Source of the DNA: Pantoea sp. SOD02
Lineage (GTDB): Bacteria > Pseudomonadota > Gammaproteobacteria > Enterobacterales > Enterobacteriaceae
DNA length: 64,000 bases
Direction of reading: 5' to 3'
NCBI RefSeq assembly: GCF_024707505.1
Contig: NZ_CP102604.1
Location: forward strand, 620,001-684,000
Below are positions 35,592-43,339 of the stretch, piece after piece. The position numbers and the translations under genes are program-made. Numbering within the stretch: the stretch's first letter is position 1; each line of letters starts with the position of its first letter. Under the pieces are notes generated by a model. The model saw nothing but the letters and a program-made list of their open reading frames with translations. It was not told the origin of the DNA and searched no databases.

Positions 35592-35621
35592 ACGAAAAAA
35601 AAGCCCTCCGAACAGGAGGGC
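35592..35621 (-). terminator. Second copy of the fliC-type terminator
   Basis: The stem GCCCTCC / GGAGGGC (35603-35609 and 35615-35621) with a 5-nt loop runs on the minus strand into eight T residues. Stem and T-run are identical to the terminator right after fliC at 35741-35765. It closes the orphan promoter unit at 35703-35729. Confidence 0.8.
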
Positions 35622-35702
35622 AAACTTTCAGGATAACTCTGGTTATTATTATGGGCGTGGCACGGGAATCAGTAGTGCACCGACACTTCACTCATACTCT
35701 AT

Positions 35703-35729
35703 TCATCGGAGAATTTAAAAATCACTAAA
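35703..35729 (-). promoter_or_regulatory. Orphan sigma-28 promoter, duplicate of the fliC promoter
   Basis: On the minus strand TTTA (35726-35729), 15 bp, then TCCGATGA (35703-35710). The surrounding 40 bp are a near copy of the fliC promoter at 37382-37408, sharing the AGTGATT after the -35 and CCGATGAATAG around the -10. It lies just downstream of the fliC terminator and leads only to another terminator about 100 bp on, with no flagellin gene. Confidence 0.65.
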
Positions 35730-35740
35730 ATATTTTTTGC

Positions 35741-35789
35741 AAAAAAAAGCCCTCCTGAGGAGGGCGAAGGCTGCACTGGCAATGCAGCC
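35741..35789 (-). terminator. fliC terminator (double hairpin)
   Basis: On the minus strand, after the fliC stop, come a 7-bp hairpin GGCTGCA/TGCAGCC (35769-35789) and then GCCCTCC-TCA-GGAGGGC followed by eight T (35741-35765). The second is a strong intrinsic terminator. Confidence 0.88.
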
Positions 35790-35832
35790 AAAAAAGTGAG
35801 GTGAAGAATCTATTGTTGTTATCAGCGCGGGA

Positions 35833-37305
35833 TTAACGCAGCAGGCTCAGTACGTTCTGTGGAACCTGGTTCGCCTGAGACAGCACTGAAACGCCAGCCT
35901 GCTGCAGGATGTTTGCGCGGCTCATCGCAGAAACTTCAACCGAGAAGTCAGCATCCTGAATACGTGAACGTGCTTCAGTGGTGTTGATGACGGTGGTGTT
36001 GAGGTTAGCGATGATTGAGCTGAAACGGTTCTGAATCGCACCCAGGTCAGCCTGGAAGTTGGTCACCTGAGTCAGCGCGCCATCCAGTTTCTCCAGCAGG
36101 TTGTCGCCGGTCGCGATTTTAGTCACTTCGTGTGCATCACGTGCAGCAGCATCAGCAACGTTAGTTGCATCGCCGTTAGCATCCAGCTCGAAGGACTTCA
36201 CTGCACCGGTGCTGTCGATAGCGAAGTAAGCACCTGGCGTGTTGTCATCAGCAACAATTTTAATGCCGCTATCTTTCGCGCTGGCACCGAAAGCTGCCTG
36301 AGAAATGCTTTCCAGACGTGCTGCATCGAGGTCAAACTCTTTACCCGCAGCATCGCTCATCTTGCCGCCTTTAGCGACGTTAGTCAGATCGGTCAGAGTG
36401 CTTGGGCCGTTCAGCAGTACGTCGGCATCCAGATCGCTCAGAACTTCACCTTTAGTAACGTTTTTGACAACTGCCGGGTCAGTACCAGGGGTTGTGCCAA
36501 GCTCGAATTCTACTTCAACTTCAGTAATTTCTTTGGTCGCTTTGTTCTGGACGAAGAAACGCGCGTCAGCACCGGTGCCAACAGTAATGACATCAGCCTT
36601 TGTATTATCCAGAGCTGCATCGACGGCTTTTACAATCTTATCGTGTTCAGCTACCACAAGCTTAAAATCATCACCCAAGCCAACGTCAATTGTACCGGTA
36701 CCTGCAGCAAGCGGATCACCCTTAGCAGTAAACTGCGAATCTTTCACCGCGATTGCGCTCTGCAGCTTAGCGAATTCAGCATCGAAATCATCCAGGCTCA
36801 GGGTTTCCAGGTCCATTTTAGTCAGGTCGATGTCGATGGTCTGGCCATCTTTGTCGCCGATCTGAATGGTCAGCTTGTCTTTAGAACCATCAAGCACGTT
36901 AACGCCGTTGAAGTTGGTGGTTTCAGAGATACGCTTGATTTCGTCCAGACGTGCAGTGATTTCTTTCTGGATTGATGCACGGTCGTCAGAAGAGTTGGTG
37001 CCGTTTTTCGCCTGAACAGTCAGTTCACGAATACGCTGTAAGTTCTCGGTCACTTCTTCCAGAGCACCTTCAGTAGTCTGCGCCAGTGAGATACCGTCGT
37101 TGGCGTTACGTGCTGCCTGAGTCAGGCCACGAATAGAAGAGGTGAAGCGGTTAGAGATCGCCAGGCCTGCTGCATCGTCTTTCGCGCTGTTGATTCGCAT
37201 ACCAGAAGAGAGGCGCTGAATAGCAGTACCCAAAGAAGTCTGAGATTTGTTCAGGTTGTTCTGAGCCATCAAGCTCAATGCGTTGGTATTAATGACCTGG
37301 GCCAT
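35833..37305 (-). CDS. fliC: Flagellin FliC
   Basis: The 490-residue protein has textbook flagellin ends: [20 protein letters not shown] and [20 protein letters not shown] at the N-terminus, and [20 protein letters not shown] plus [20 protein letters not shown] at the C-terminus. The exposed central domain (about 170-390) is variable and unusually rich in lysine and acidic residues. Those lysines are likely substrates for the FliB methylase encoded at 59.8 kb. It is exported with the FliS chaperone and assembles the filament under the FliD cap. It has a sigma-28 promoter and a strong double terminator. A nearly 850-bp open frame on the opposite strand is a codon-bias shadow. Confidence 0.98.
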   Translation of the reverse strand: MAQVINTNALSLMAQNNLNKSQTSLGTAIQRLSSGMRINSAKDDAAGLAISNRFTSSIRGLTQAARNANDGISLAQTTEGALEEVTENLQRIRELTVQAKNGTNSSDDRASIQKEITARLDEIKRISETTNFNGVNVLDGSKDKLTIQIGDKDGQTIDIDLTKMDLETLSLDDFDAEFAKLQSAIAVKDSQFTAKGDPLAAGTGTIDVGLGDDFKLVVAEHDKIVKAVDAALDNTKADVITVGTGADARFFVQNKATKEITEVEVEFELGTTPGTDPAVVKNVTKGEVLSDLDADVLLNGPSTLTDLTNVAKGGKMSDAAGKEFDLDAARLESISQAAFGASAKDSGIKIVADDNTPGAYFAIDSTGAVKSFELDANGDATNVADAAARDAHEVTKIATGDNLLEKLDGALTQVTNFQADLGAIQNRFSSIIANLNTTVINTTEARSRIQDADFSVEVSAMSRANILQQAGVSVLSQANQVPQNVLSLLR

Positions 37306-37381
37306 GATAGATATCCTTTTAGCAAGTTAATGCTGCCTCAGCAGCCGTTGAAATATGCGTGAGTTGTTGCGCATACCCTAT

Positions 37382-37408
37382 TCATCGGAGTTGCCAGGAA
37401 TCACTGAA
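37382..37408 (-). promoter_or_regulatory. Sigma-28 promoter of fliC
   Basis: On the minus strand TTCA (37405-37408), 15 bp, TCCGATGA (37382-37389), followed by ATAGGGT. E. coli fliC has CGATAACAGGGT at the equivalent place. The -35 is weaker than in flgM and flgK. Confidence 0.7.
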
Positions 37409-37550
37409 ATATTTTTTTGAAGATATTTTAAAGCTGCGAATTAACGTCATTTGTGACGCTAAATATCGATATTATGGCTATCAATGCCGTAATAAGCGCA
37501 CGCCTGTGCTTTTCCTCTTTAGCTTTATTGTTGCTGCTGGCGTAAAAAAT

Positions 37551-37577
37551 TAAACTTAACGCCAAATATACCGATGG
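37551..37577 (+). promoter_or_regulatory. Sigma-28 promoter of fliD
   Basis: TAAA (37551-37554), exactly 15 bp, then ACCGATGG (37570-37577), matching the sigma-28 consensus TAAAGTTT-N11-GCCGATAA at the key positions. It is 45 bp upstream of the fliD ATG. Confidence 0.8.
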
Positions 37578-37621
37578 GATTCAATGTAACCCTCATTTAT
37601 TCACTTACAGGAATTTGCATC

Positions 37622-39130
37622 ATGGCGACGCCTATTTCAGGGCTTGGTGGTTCTGGGCTCGATATTCCCGCTCTGTTAGAGCAGATGAAAACCGCAGAGA
37701 GTAAAAAGCTCAATCCTTATTTACTTAAGCAAAGCAGTTTTAATGGCCAGGTTTCCTCCTGGGGCAAGATCTCCAGCTCGCTGGACTCTTTGAAGAGCAA
37801 CCTTGGCAAACTCGAGGATGAAGGTTTTAACGGCGTGAGCATCGGCGATAACAAAGCCTTTAAAGCCACCGCCGGTAAAGGCGCGATTCCGAACAGCTAT
37901 TCGGTGATTGTTGAGCAGTTAGCGAAATCGCACAAAATCGGCACGCCTGCTCAAGCCAGCAACAGCGATCAGTTAGGCAGTAATGCCGCAACGCGCACCC
38001 TGAATATCACCATCGGTGATGGCAAAACCATGGCGGTGGAGCTGAAGGACGACGAAACCTCACTAACGCAAGTCGCTAAAAAGATTAACGACAAAAACGG
38101 TGACGTTACTGCATCGGTAATGCCCGCTGAGAATGGACAGTTCCAGCTGGTGGTGACCTCGAAGAAAACCGGTTCAGATGGCGAGATCAAAATGGAGGTC
38201 ACCGGCGACAGCAAGCTGGCTGACGTGCTTAATTACGATCCTAAAGTGCCTAACGATCCGGCTAACGGCGGGAATAAAAGTAGCGCCTATCAGATCAATG
38301 CCGCGCAAAACGCCATTTTAACCATTGATGGTGCCAAAGTTGAGCGCAGCTCCAACACCATCGCGGACGCTATTGAAGGCATTACCTTTGAACTGCGTGA
38401 AGTGTCCGAAAAAGACGACAATGGAGACTTGAAGCCAGAAACGCTGGCCGTCACCGCCGATACCTCCAAGGTAAAAAGCCTGATTGAAGATTTCGTCAAA
38501 ATGTACAACAACTTCCTCAGCGCAGCAGGTACAGCCAGTGCTTACAGCGAGCCGGTAAAAGGTTCAAGCGGTGATCTCGCACAGCAGAATCCGGCCAACG
38601 GCGCGCTATTTGGTGATGGCACCTTACGTCGTCTGACCAGCCTGATGAAATCCACCGCAATGGGTAGTTATGGCGAAGCGGGCGATCTGTTCCAAACGCT
38701 GGGCAGCATTGGCATCACGGTGAAATTTGATGGTAATACCGGCGACGATCGCACCGGCACCTTGGGAAGCTTGTCGATTGATACCAAAAAACTGGATGCC
38801 GCGCTAAAAGACAATCCGAAAGAGATTGAAGGGTTGTTCCTCGGTAAAGATGGCAATCCCGGTATTAAAGCCGGTATGGAGGAGGTCTTCAAAAGCTACC
38901 TCGGTGACAGTGATAAAACGCCAAAAACCGAAGGCGCCATTGCCACTGCCATCAAAGGGCTGAAGGAGCAGGAGTCTCGCGTAGCTAAGCAGATCACGCG
39001 CATGGAGCAGCGTATTGAAGACAGCCTCAAGCGCAGCGAAAAAGAGTTCCTGCGTCTCGACCAGGCAATGACTGAAATGAACAGCATGAGCCAGCAACTG
39101 CAAGCCGCATTGCTTGGCATTATGGGCTAA
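37622..39130 (+). CDS. fliD: Flagellar filament cap protein FliD
   Basis: The protein has 502 residues from ATG 37622 (AGGAA 8 nt upstream; the upstream in-frame ATG at 37574 overlaps the -10 box of the promoter and is rejected). It starts MATPISGLGGSGLDIPALLE like other FliD proteins and ends with the helical SLKRSEKEFLRLDQAMTEMN and MSQQLQAALLGIMG segments. The pentameric cap promotes flagellin folding at the filament tip. First gene of fliDST. Confidence 0.97.
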   Translation: MATPISGLGGSGLDIPALLEQMKTAESKKLNPYLLKQSSFNGQVSSWGKISSSLDSLKSNLGKLEDEGFNGVSIGDNKAFKATAGKGAIPNSYSVIVEQLAKSHKIGTPAQASNSDQLGSNAATRTLNITIGDGKTMAVELKDDETSLTQVAKKINDKNGDVTASVMPAENGQFQLVVTSKKTGSDGEIKMEVTGDSKLADVLNYDPKVPNDPANGGNKSSAYQINAAQNAILTIDGAKVERSSNTIADAIEGITFELREVSEKDDNGDLKPETLAVTADTSKVKSLIEDFVKMYNNFLSAAGTASAYSEPVKGSSGDLAQQNPANGALFGDGTLRRLTSLMKSTAMGSYGEAGDLFQTLGSIGITVKFDGNTGDDRTGTLGSLSIDTKKLDAALKDNPKEIEGLFLGKDGNPGIKAGMEEVFKSYLGDSDKTPKTEGAIATAIKGLKEQESRVAKQITRMEQRIEDSLKRSEKEFLRLDQAMTEMNSMSQQLQAALLGIMG

Positions 39131-39141
39131 TCACCACTTAA

Positions 39142-39162
39142 CCGGGCAGACATGCTGCCCGG
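39142..39162 (+). other. Hairpin between fliD and fliS
   Basis: A perfect 7-bp stem CCGGGCA / TGCCCGG with a 7-nt loop lies 12 bp before the fliS start, ending next to its SD AGGA. There is no T-run. It may protect the fliD mRNA end or tune fliS translation. Confidence 0.5.
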
Positions 39163-39174
39163 CAGGATTTTATG

Positions 39175-39582
39175 ATGTATACCAACAAGGGCAAAAGTGC
39201 CTACACCGCCGTTTCTCTCGATAGCCAGGTTGCTGGCGCCACGCCACATCAATTGATCACCATGCTCTTTGATGGCGCTATTAACGCGATGCGCCGTGCC
39301 GAAATCTATTTCCAACAAGGCAATATTGCGCGTCGTGGAGAGATGATTTCTCGCGCCATCAACATTATTGATAATGGCCTGCGTGCGGGATTAAATCATG
39401 AGGTTGGTGGGCAAATTCCGGCCGATCTTGAACGCCTGTACGAATATGTGTCGCGTAATTTGCTGGAAGCCAATCTAAATAAGTCTGGCGAAAAGCTGCC
39501 ACAGTTAATCACCTTAATGGTGGAGATGGCAGAAACGTGGAAAGCCATCGACCCGCAAGGCCGGCAGGTGAGTCATGTCTGA
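39175..39582 (+). CDS. fliS: Flagellin export chaperone FliS
   Basis: The protein has 135 residues from the second ATG of the ATGATG pair, because AGGA then has 7-nt spacing. It is a small helical chaperone with the conserved MYTNKGKSAYTAVSLDSQV start and TPHQLITMLFDGAINAMRRA helix. It binds the C-terminus of FliC and prevents early polymerisation, presenting flagellin to FlhA. Overlaps fliT by 8 bp. Confidence 0.96.
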   Translation: MYTNKGKSAYTAVSLDSQVAGATPHQLITMLFDGAINAMRRAEIYFQQGNIARRGEMISRAINIIDNGLRAGLNHEVGGQIPADLERLYEYVSRNLLEANLNKSGEKLPQLITLMVEMAETWKAIDPQGRQVSHV

Positions 39583-39868
39583 TGAGATGATTGAACAGTT
39601 GCTGGTTCGTAGCCAGCAATTGTTGATGCTGGCGCAGAATGAAAGCTGGGATGAATTCGTTGCAGGCGTGGAAAGTTATAGCCGGGATTTGAAACAATTG
39701 CGGCCACAGGAGATCAGCCATCTGATTAATCCTGATAATTTACAGCAGTTAATTACCCAGGATGCCGTTCTGCGTCAGCATATGCAAACTCGCCTTAATT
39801 CCCTCAGCGGTGATATGACCGCGATGCGTAAATCACGCCAATCCGCCCAAGCCTATAACGCCGTTTAG
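39575..39868 (+). CDS. fliT: FliD export chaperone and FlhDC antagonist FliT
   Basis: The 97-residue helical protein begins MSDEMIEQLLVRSQQLLMLA, with the WDEFVAGVESYSRDLKQL segment typical of FliT. It chaperones FliD and, when FliD has been exported, binds FlhC to reduce class 2 transcription. It follows fliS as in other enterobacteria. Sequence conservation in this family is low, so the assignment leans on position as well. Confidence 0.9.
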   Translation: MSDEMIEQLLVRSQQLLMLAQNESWDEFVAGVESYSRDLKQLRPQEISHLINPDNLQQLITQDAVLRQHMQTRLNSLSGDMTAMRKSRQSAQAYNAV

Positions 39869-39886
39869 TTATCCCCCATTATTTCC

Positions 39887-39911
39887 CGTAGGGTCGCCAT
39901 TCATGGCGACC
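39887..39911. repeat. Single REP unit, copy F
   Basis: The sequence from CGTAGGGTCGCC to GGCGACC is a perfect 9-bp stem with a 2-nt loop, 18 bp after the fliT stop and before the convergent flgN terminator. Confidence 0.8.
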
Positions 39912-39936
39912 TGATTTATTTCGCCCAATTTCAGGC

Positions 39937-39964
39937 AAAAAAAACTCGCCTCAAAAAGGCGAGT
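39937..39964 (-). terminator. Terminator of the flgMN operon
   Basis: The stem ACTCGCC / GGCGAGT (39944-39950, 39958-39964) has a 7-nt loop. On the minus strand it is followed by a run of seven T. It lies 31 bp after the flgN stop. Confidence 0.85.
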
Positions 39965-39995
39965 AAATAAACCAACGATGGTTCCAACTGACAGG

Positions 39996-40439
39996 TTAAA
40001 TGCTGATGTTGTATTTTCTTCCGGTGGGAATCAGGCTGGACTCACCTGTTGAACCATACAATGTATTGGTATTTCCCACATGATCGACCACTTTCTGCAT
40101 GTGCTGGTTTTTTTGCATATGGCTTTGCAGCAGTGTTTCAACTTTCTGATTCAGTGATTTGGTATTGCGTACCTTTTCGGTGACTTGCTGCCAACAGGTC
40201 ATTAATTTTAATTGTGACTGATAAGGCGCTTCAATTGCTGACAACTGTTCCTGCTGGCGGCGCATTTCATCGTAATACTGGATGGTCGACAGCAGCTGGC
40301 TTTTATTATCTGTCAGCACTTGTAGCGAAACGGGATTAATTTGAGCGCGATTGAGTTGATTAACCTCTTCAATCATGATCGCCTCCAGTTCATCCAGAGA
40401 CGTTTTCATTTGCGTCAGTATTGGGTACAGCTTGTCCAT
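39996..40439 (-). CDS. flgN: Flagellar chaperone FlgN
   Basis: The 147-residue, mostly helical protein is of FlgN size and layout. It has an N-terminal MDKLYPILTQMKTSLDELEAI helix pair and a C-terminal amphipathic stretch (KVETLLQSHMQKNQHMQKVV) that binds the hook-filament junction proteins FlgK and FlgL. Last gene of flgA-flgM-flgN, 20 bp after flgM. Confidence 0.92.
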   Translation of the reverse strand: MDKLYPILTQMKTSLDELEAIMIEEVNQLNRAQINPVSLQVLTDNKSQLLSTIQYYDEMRRQQEQLSAIEAPYQSQLKLMTCWQQVTEKVRNTKSLNQKVETLLQSHMQKNQHMQKVVDHVGNTNTLYGSTGESSLIPTGRKYNISI

Positions 40440-40459
40440 AACCTGGAAACGTCCTGCTA

Positions 40460-40744
40460 TTAATGAAACTGAAAAATATCCTGCACCAATGCCTGAGCAA
40501 TTTTAGTTGGCTCAAGCGGCAGTTCACCGGCTTCTAGTGCAGCGCGCATTTCGGCAACGCGTGCATGATCAATATCACGGCTGTCGTCGTTCTGAATCTT
40601 TTTGGTCAGGGTGCTCAGCGTGACGGAGCTTTTACTGTCGCTCTGCGTCGTTTGCGTCTGGCTCTCGGTTGAACCGGGGCGGGTACGCAGATCCTGGCTG
40701 GTTACTGGGCCAATCGGGTTAGTGGGTTGGGTGCTGTCAATCAT
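40460..40744 (-). CDS. flgM: Anti-sigma-28 factor FlgM
   Basis: The 94-residue protein has a disordered polar N-terminal half that acts as the export signal and a C-terminal sigma-binding part (RDIDHARVAEMRAALEAGEL, then PTKIAQALVQDIFQF). It holds FliA inactive until the hook is finished, then leaves through the export gate. A clear sigma-28 promoter directly upstream gives the usual feedback loop. Confidence 0.96.
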   Translation of the reverse strand: MIDSTQPTNPIGPVTSQDLRTRPGSTESQTQTTQSDSKSSVTLSTLTKKIQNDDSRDIDHARVAEMRAALEAGELPLEPTKIAQALVQDIFQFH

Positions 40745-40791
40745 CGTTCTTCCTCGGCATTCATGTCATTTCGCTCTCGCGTATACTTTTC

Positions 40792-40818
40792 TCATCGGTG
40801 ATTCGCCAAAAAACTAAA
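40792..40818 (-). promoter_or_regulatory. Sigma-28 promoter of flgM
   Basis: On the minus strand TTTAGTTT (40811-40818), 11 bp, ACCGATGA (40792-40799). Spacing equals the sigma-28 consensus TAAAGTTT-N11-GCCGATAA, and only a few bases differ. It is the best sigma-28 match in the window. Confidence 0.85.
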
Positions 40819-40822
40819 ATTA

Positions 40823-41524
40823 TTATCGTAAAAAGATCATCACCTGACCGTCAGCGTCCACTTTTCCCTTTATTGTCTGACCGTTACGCGTCTGCACTTT
40901 CAGAGTGCCATCCACGGCTGCATTATTCAGCGCTTTGCCCTGCGAGCGAATACGGAAGCCATCGCCCACGGTGACCAGATCCACCGTTTGCCCTGCGTGC
41001 AGTTGCCACTGCTGGCGCAGCTGGTTTTGCAGTAAGGGTTTGCCGGCAGTAATGGCGCGCGTCAGGCGTTGACCGATTATGTGGCTGACATCAAAAACCA
41101 ATCCGGCAGGCTGACCATCCAGGTTTCCGGTGACCGCTTCAATATCACTGCGTTGTAATACCGTGCCGCCGGGTAGATTCTGTTTAGCCACCCACCAGCG
41201 CCCTTGGGCACTGATGCGAATGGGCAAATAGTGTTTGCGCTTGCCACACTGAGCGATAGCGGTGCGTTTACCGGTTAACCGGTTATCGTTGCCTGCCAGG
41301 CTTAATTCCGGGTTGTCGCAGACGGCGGCGAGTTGAGTCGGTGTCGCCAGCAACTCGGCTGTGCGCACAATCCCATCATTCACGCTGGTTGAGCTCGTCA
41401 GCAACGCATCAAGCCGGACGTGCAAATGTTGCTCTGCGGAAGGTACCGCCGGAACGCTGGCCTGCAATCGCGTGGCATAACAGGCCAGCATGAATAATGG
41501 GAAAATAAAAAAAGAGTGCCTCAT
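40823..41524 (-). CDS. flgA: P-ring assembly chaperone FlgA
   Basis: The 233-residue protein has a Sec signal (FFIFPLFMLACYATRLQA) and a C-terminal SAF-type domain with GGTVLQRSDIEAVTGN, AGKPLLQNQLRQQWQLHAGQ and the final KGKVDADGQVMIFLR. It works in the periplasm to polymerise FlgI around the rod. Divergent from flgB across 258 bp, as in E. coli. Confidence 0.95.
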   Translation of the reverse strand: MRHSFFIFPLFMLACYATRLQASVPAVPSAEQHLHVRLDALLTSSTSVNDGIVRTAELLATPTQLAAVCDNPELSLAGNDNRLTGKRTAIAQCGKRKHYLPIRISAQGRWWVAKQNLPGGTVLQRSDIEAVTGNLDGQPAGLVFDVSHIIGQRLTRAITAGKPLLQNQLRQQWQLHAGQTVDLVTVGDGFRIRSQGKALNNAAVDGTLKVQTRNGQTIKGKVDADGQVMIFLR

Positions 41525-41690
41525 CTTGTTGCCTTATTTAAAACCGGATAAAGTGGCGCTCGCTATTCGCCGTGGTTAAATTATAAACGCGTTTGGTTAT
41601 GATTTAATGCGTTAAATGGCGGCACTTTTGCAGCTATTAACCTCAATCGAATTTCCTCTTAATTAATTCCATTTCTAAATTCGCTAAAAG

Positions 41691-41706
41691 CGCTTATTTC
41701 TGTCGG
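41691..41706. promoter_or_regulatory. Candidate FlhDC half-site between flgA and flgB
   Basis: CGCTTATTTCTGTCGG resembles the right half of the FlhDC box (CGCTATTTCTGCCATT). The left half is not clear. The position in the divergent flgA/flgB gap, the standard class 2 control region, supports it. Confidence 0.35.
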
Positions 41707-41782
41707 CTCTTTGCAGTGTGATATTTCACCACTGCTGTCTACACTATCGCAGTTAAAATAAAGCGAGGCAGGAGTCAGCGTA

Positions 41783-42196
41783 GTGGTCAATAAACTTGAT
41801 GACGCTTTCCGCTTTCAGCAGGAAGCGTTAGGTTTACTCTCACGCCGTCAGGATGTATTGGCATCCAATATTGCAAATGCCGATACGCCAGGATATCAGG
41901 CGCGAGATATCGATTTTTCACAGCAGTTAAAGCAGGCCATGGATAACTTATCTATGGCAAAACAATCAGTCTCACTGTCATTAACGTCCAATAAGCACAT
42001 CGAAGGAAAATCGATGCCATTTGACGACGCGCAGCTGTTATATCGCGTGCCCGATCAGCCAAGTGCTGATGGTAATACCGTGGATATGGACCGCGAGCGT
42101 GTCAATTTTGCGGATAACGCCGTGAAATACCAGTCAGGGCTGACTTTCCTCGGTGCGGATATTAAGAAAATGATGACCGTGTTGAGTCAGGGGTAA
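41783..42196 (+). CDS. flgB: Flagellar basal-body rod protein FlgB
   Basis: The protein has 137 residues starting at GTG 41783 with GGAG 8 nt upstream. It matches E. coli FlgB along its length, including NIANADTPGYQARDIDF near residue 30 and QPSADGNTVDMDRERVNFADN near 95. It is a proximal rod subunit. First gene of the flgB-to-flgL series. Confidence 0.97.
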   Translation: MVNKLDDAFRFQQEALGLLSRRQDVLASNIANADTPGYQARDIDFSQQLKQAMDNLSMAKQSVSLSLTSNKHIEGKSMPFDDAQLLYRVPDQPSADGNTVDMDRERVNFADNAVKYQSGLTFLGADIKKMMTVLSQG

Positions 42197-42202
42197 TACG
42201 AA

Positions 42203-42607
42203 ATGTCGCTATTCAGCATATTTGATATTTCCGGTTCGGCCATGGCGGCCCAATCCCAGCGCCTCAATGTCAGTGCCAGCAATATGGCCAACTCCGACAG
42301 TGCGGTGGGGCCAGATGGTCAACCGTATCGCGCACGTCAGGTGGTGTTCTCGGTCGATCCCGCGGCCGGTCATGACATTGGTGGCGTCAAGGTCCGTGAA
42401 GTGGTGGAAAGCACCGAACCCGATCGTCTGGTGTATGAGCCCGGTAATCCGCTCGCGGATGGACAGGGTTATGTGCGCATGCCCAACGTCAATGTGGTGC
42501 ACGAGATGGTCAACACCATTTCCGCATCGCGCAGCTATCAGGCCAACGTGGAAGTGATGAGCTCCGCTAAGACACTGATGCTGAAAACCTTAACTCTGGG
42601 TCAGTAA
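42203..42607 (+). CDS. flgC: Flagellar basal-body rod protein FlgC
   Basis: The 134-residue rod protein has the family N-terminal motif [16 protein letters not shown] and the C-terminal [20 protein letters not shown]. 6 bp after flgB. Confidence 0.98.
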   Translation: MSLFSIFDISGSAMAAQSQRLNVSASNMANSDSAVGPDGQPYRARQVVFSVDPAAGHDIGGVKVREVVESTEPDRLVYEPGNPLADGQGYVRMPNVNVVHEMVNTISASRSYQANVEVMSSAKTLMLKTLTLGQ

Positions 42608-42619
42608 GGATTCATCACT

Positions 42620-43312
42620 ATGGTTGCAGCAGTAAACAACAACAGCGGATCGGAAGATTACGGCAATGGCAGCAGCGCTGCCGATCTCACTGATAGCTTT
42701 ATGAAGCTGTTAGTCGCGCAGATGCAGAATCAGGATCCCACCAATCCCATGGATAACAACCAGCTGACGGCACAGCTGGCGCAGTTCAATACCGCCGCGG
42801 GCGTTGAGAAGCTGAACACCACGGTGAACGGCGTGCAGGCCATGATGGCGCAGCTCGGCAGCATGAGTGCCTCATCCTGGGTAGGGCGTAGCGTGCTGAT
42901 TGAGGGCGATCCGAAAGTCACCTTCAACAGCGGCATTGGCATTCAACAGGAAGGTGCAGACAGCGCTGAGAAGTTCAGCTTCCTGCTGGGCGGCGACGCC
43001 GACACCGTGACCGTGACCCTCACCGATGCTGAAGGCAATGCCTACACCTCTGAACTGAAGAATGTGAAGTCTGGCGTGAAGACTTACAGCCTGGACGATT
43101 TGCAGAACTTCCAGCCAGAACCTGGCCCGGCGCCGGACACCGAATACACCCTGACCTTCAAGGCCAATAACGTCGAAGGCGAAAGCCCTGAGGTTTCCGG
43201 CTTGATGCAGGAACAGGTGCAGGGCGTGACCATGACGGCGAACGGCGCGGTATTGCATCTGCTTAACCACGATCCGATCGGTATGGCCGATGTGGTTGTG
43301 ATTCAAAAATAG
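42620..43312 (+). CDS. flgD: Hook cap / scaffolding protein FlgD
   Basis: The 230-residue protein has the N-terminal LTDSFMKLLVAQMQNQDPTN motif that all FlgD proteins share, and a C-terminal beta-rich part with FLLGGDADTVTVTLTDAEGN. It caps the growing hook and is discarded later. Size as in E. coli (231). Confidence 0.97.
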   Translation: MVAAVNNNSGSEDYGNGSSAADLTDSFMKLLVAQMQNQDPTNPMDNNQLTAQLAQFNTAAGVEKLNTTVNGVQAMMAQLGSMSASSWVGRSVLIEGDPKVTFNSGIGIQQEGADSAEKFSFLLGGDADTVTVTLTDAEGNAYTSELKNVKSGVKTYSLDDLQNFQPEPGPAPDTEYTLTFKANNVEGESPEVSGLMQEQVQGVTMTANGAVLHLLNHDPIGMADVVVIQK

Positions 43313-43339
43313 TTATTACCTCTTCTTTGGAATTTTATT

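Larger units (their letters stand above)
37306..37621. other. fliC/fliD divergent promoter region
   Basis: This 316-bp AT-rich gene-free region contains the sigma-28 promoter for fliC on the minus strand and one for fliD on the plus strand, listed separately. A short GCTGC-TGAG-GCAGC hairpin lies in the fliC leader near 37336-37349. No other gene was seen. Confidence 0.7.

Noticed and set aside
35680..35700. Eight-codon ORF in the orphan promoter unit
   Set aside because: No Shine-Dalgarno and far too short to support as a gene.
36130..36975. 281-codon open frame antisense to fliC
   Set aside because: No homology recognised, no SD, and fully opposite a strongly conserved flagellin; a product of fliC codon bias.
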